Shown in pieces: positions 5,798-6,241 of a stretch of DNA of 6,241 nt (the stretch's first letter is position 1; the number at the start of each line of letters is the position of its first letter). The position numbers were made by a program, and so were the translations under genes. The notes under the pieces were generated by a model. It saw only the letters and a program-made list of their open reading frames with translations, did no database searches and was not told the origin of the DNA. The stretch comes from Actinomycetota bacterium (GTDB taxonomy: Bacteria; Actinomycetota; Actinomycetes; Propionibacteriales; Nocardioidaceae): contig WLIH01000171.1 in NCBI GenBank assembly GCA_009702305.1, positions 1-6,241 on the forward strand, in the 5' to 3' direction.

Positions 5798-6241
5798 GGA
5801 GGAACGCCTCCTGCGGCGCATCACCCTCACCGGAGAGCGAGGTGAGGATCGCGTGGTCGACCTCGCGACCCATCGCCTCGTCGATGGTCGAGTCGAGGCC
5901 CTGGTCGAGCACCTGCTTGGCGAGGCTGAGCGAGAGCGCCGGCCTCGCGGCCATCCGCCGGGCCAGGTCGAGCGCCACGACCTCGTGCTCGCCGGTCGGC
6001 ACGACGCGAGCCACGAGACCCATCGCCGCCGCGTCCGCCCCGCTGACCCGCTCGCCGAGAAGCAGCAGCTCCTTGGCACGCGCCCAGCCCACCAGCACCG
6101 GGAGCAGCCGCGAGACCCCGCCCGTGACCGAGAGCCCCACGCTGACCTCGGGGAAGCCGAAGACGGCGTCCTCGCCCGCGACCACGACGTCGCAGGCCAG
6201 TGCGAACTCGCACCCGGCGCCGAGCGCATAGCCGTGGACAG
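5790..6241 (-). CDS. Enoyl-CoA hydratase/isomerase (crotonase family), N-terminus off window
   Basis: This is the C-terminal 149 residues of a crotonase-fold protein; the gene continues past the right edge, so no start codon is seen. The visible part begins in the family core, VHGYALGAGCEFALACD, which supplies an oxyanion-hole glycine and a glutamate (in GCEF) matching rat mitochondrial Glu144. Exactly 20 residues later FGFPEV supplies the match to Glu164. With both catalytic glutamates present, true hydratase activity on a 2-enoyl-CoA is more likely than an isomerase-only role. SVTGGVSRLLPVLVGWARAKELLLLGERVSGADAAAMGLV is the usual trimer-core continuation, and the short C-terminus ends APQEAFLRG. 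It is the most upstream visible gene of the operon and overlaps the CoA ligase by 8 bp. That pairing fits activation of an unsaturated acid followed by hydration, as in caiC/caiD. The substrate is unknown. Confidence 0.9.
   Translation of the reverse strand, partial: VHGYALGAGCEFALACDVVVAGEDAVFGFPEVSVGLSVTGGVSRLLPVLVGWARAKELLLLGERVSGADAAAMGLVARVVPTGEHEVVALDLARRMAARPALSLSLAKQVLDQGLDSTIDEAMGREVDHAILTSLSGEGDAPQEAFLRG
5798..5812 (-). promoter_or_regulatory. Ligase Shine-Dalgarno sequence inside a small hairpin
   Basis: On the minus strand AGGAGG (5807-5812) is a full-consensus ribosome binding site 9 nt before the GTG at 5797. Its GGAGG pairs perfectly with CCTCC (5798-5802) across a 4-nt CGTT loop, ending right at the start codon. 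The whole element lies within the last codons of the hydratase gene, so ribosomes finishing that gene would melt it. Confidence 0.6.

Noticed and set aside
4409..5845. Plus-strand open frame of 478 codons opposite the CoA ligase
   Set aside because: It is the antisense shadow of a gene with all ANL motifs, and its translation shows no family signature.

Overview
ORGANISM. The window is very GC-rich, with G or C at nearly every third codon position, GTG starts and tightly overlapping genes. The protein families fit a high-GC actinobacterium. A Nocardioides-like member of the Propionibacteriales is my best guess, but this is an impression from protein style; no marker gene is present. LAYOUT. 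On the + strand, an Lrp/AsnC-family regulator enters from the left edge and ends at 415. A 229-bp convergent intergenic region follows (416-644). It holds two copies of a hairpin-forming repeat in inverted orientation. The rest is one co-directional minus-strand cluster, read from right to left: a crotonase/enoyl-CoA hydratase (partial, off the right edge), a CaiC-like acyl-CoA ligase (474 aa), a YtcJ-type metal-dependent amidohydrolase (538 aa), a GNAT acetyltransferase (about 197 aa) and a lysine 2,3-aminomutase-family radical SAM/PLP enzyme (488 aa). The first four genes overlap by 8, 4 and 4 bp, so they are almost certainly one translationally coupled operon. The aminomutase follows after a 58-bp gap that may carry its own promoter or operator. 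HOW THE GENES MAY WORK TOGETHER. The aminomutase keeps the iron-sulfur cysteines, the PLP lysine and the two aspartates that hold the lysine side chain, so L-lysine to L-beta-lysine is the best guess. A GNAT directly upstream recalls the ablA/ablB pair (lysine 2,3-aminomutase plus beta-lysine N-acetyltransferase) that makes the osmolyte N-epsilon-acetyl-beta-lysine. The CoA ligase, hydratase and amidohydrolase look catabolic: amide or carbamate hydrolysis, then CoA activation and hydration of an acid. Whether the two halves form one pathway cannot be settled from sequence. The Lrp/AsnC gene faces the cluster and could sense an amino acid involved, which is also inference. MOST UNUSUAL POINTS. 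These are the paired 55-61 bp inverted repeats between the convergent genes, the divergent aminomutase (no zinc-site cysteines, shortened PLP loop), the arginine at the ligase's usual catalytic-lysine position, and a ligase Shine-Dalgarno sequence placed inside a hairpin. Every base is accounted for by the genes or two short intergenic regions, and no gene-free stretch exceeds 300 bp.
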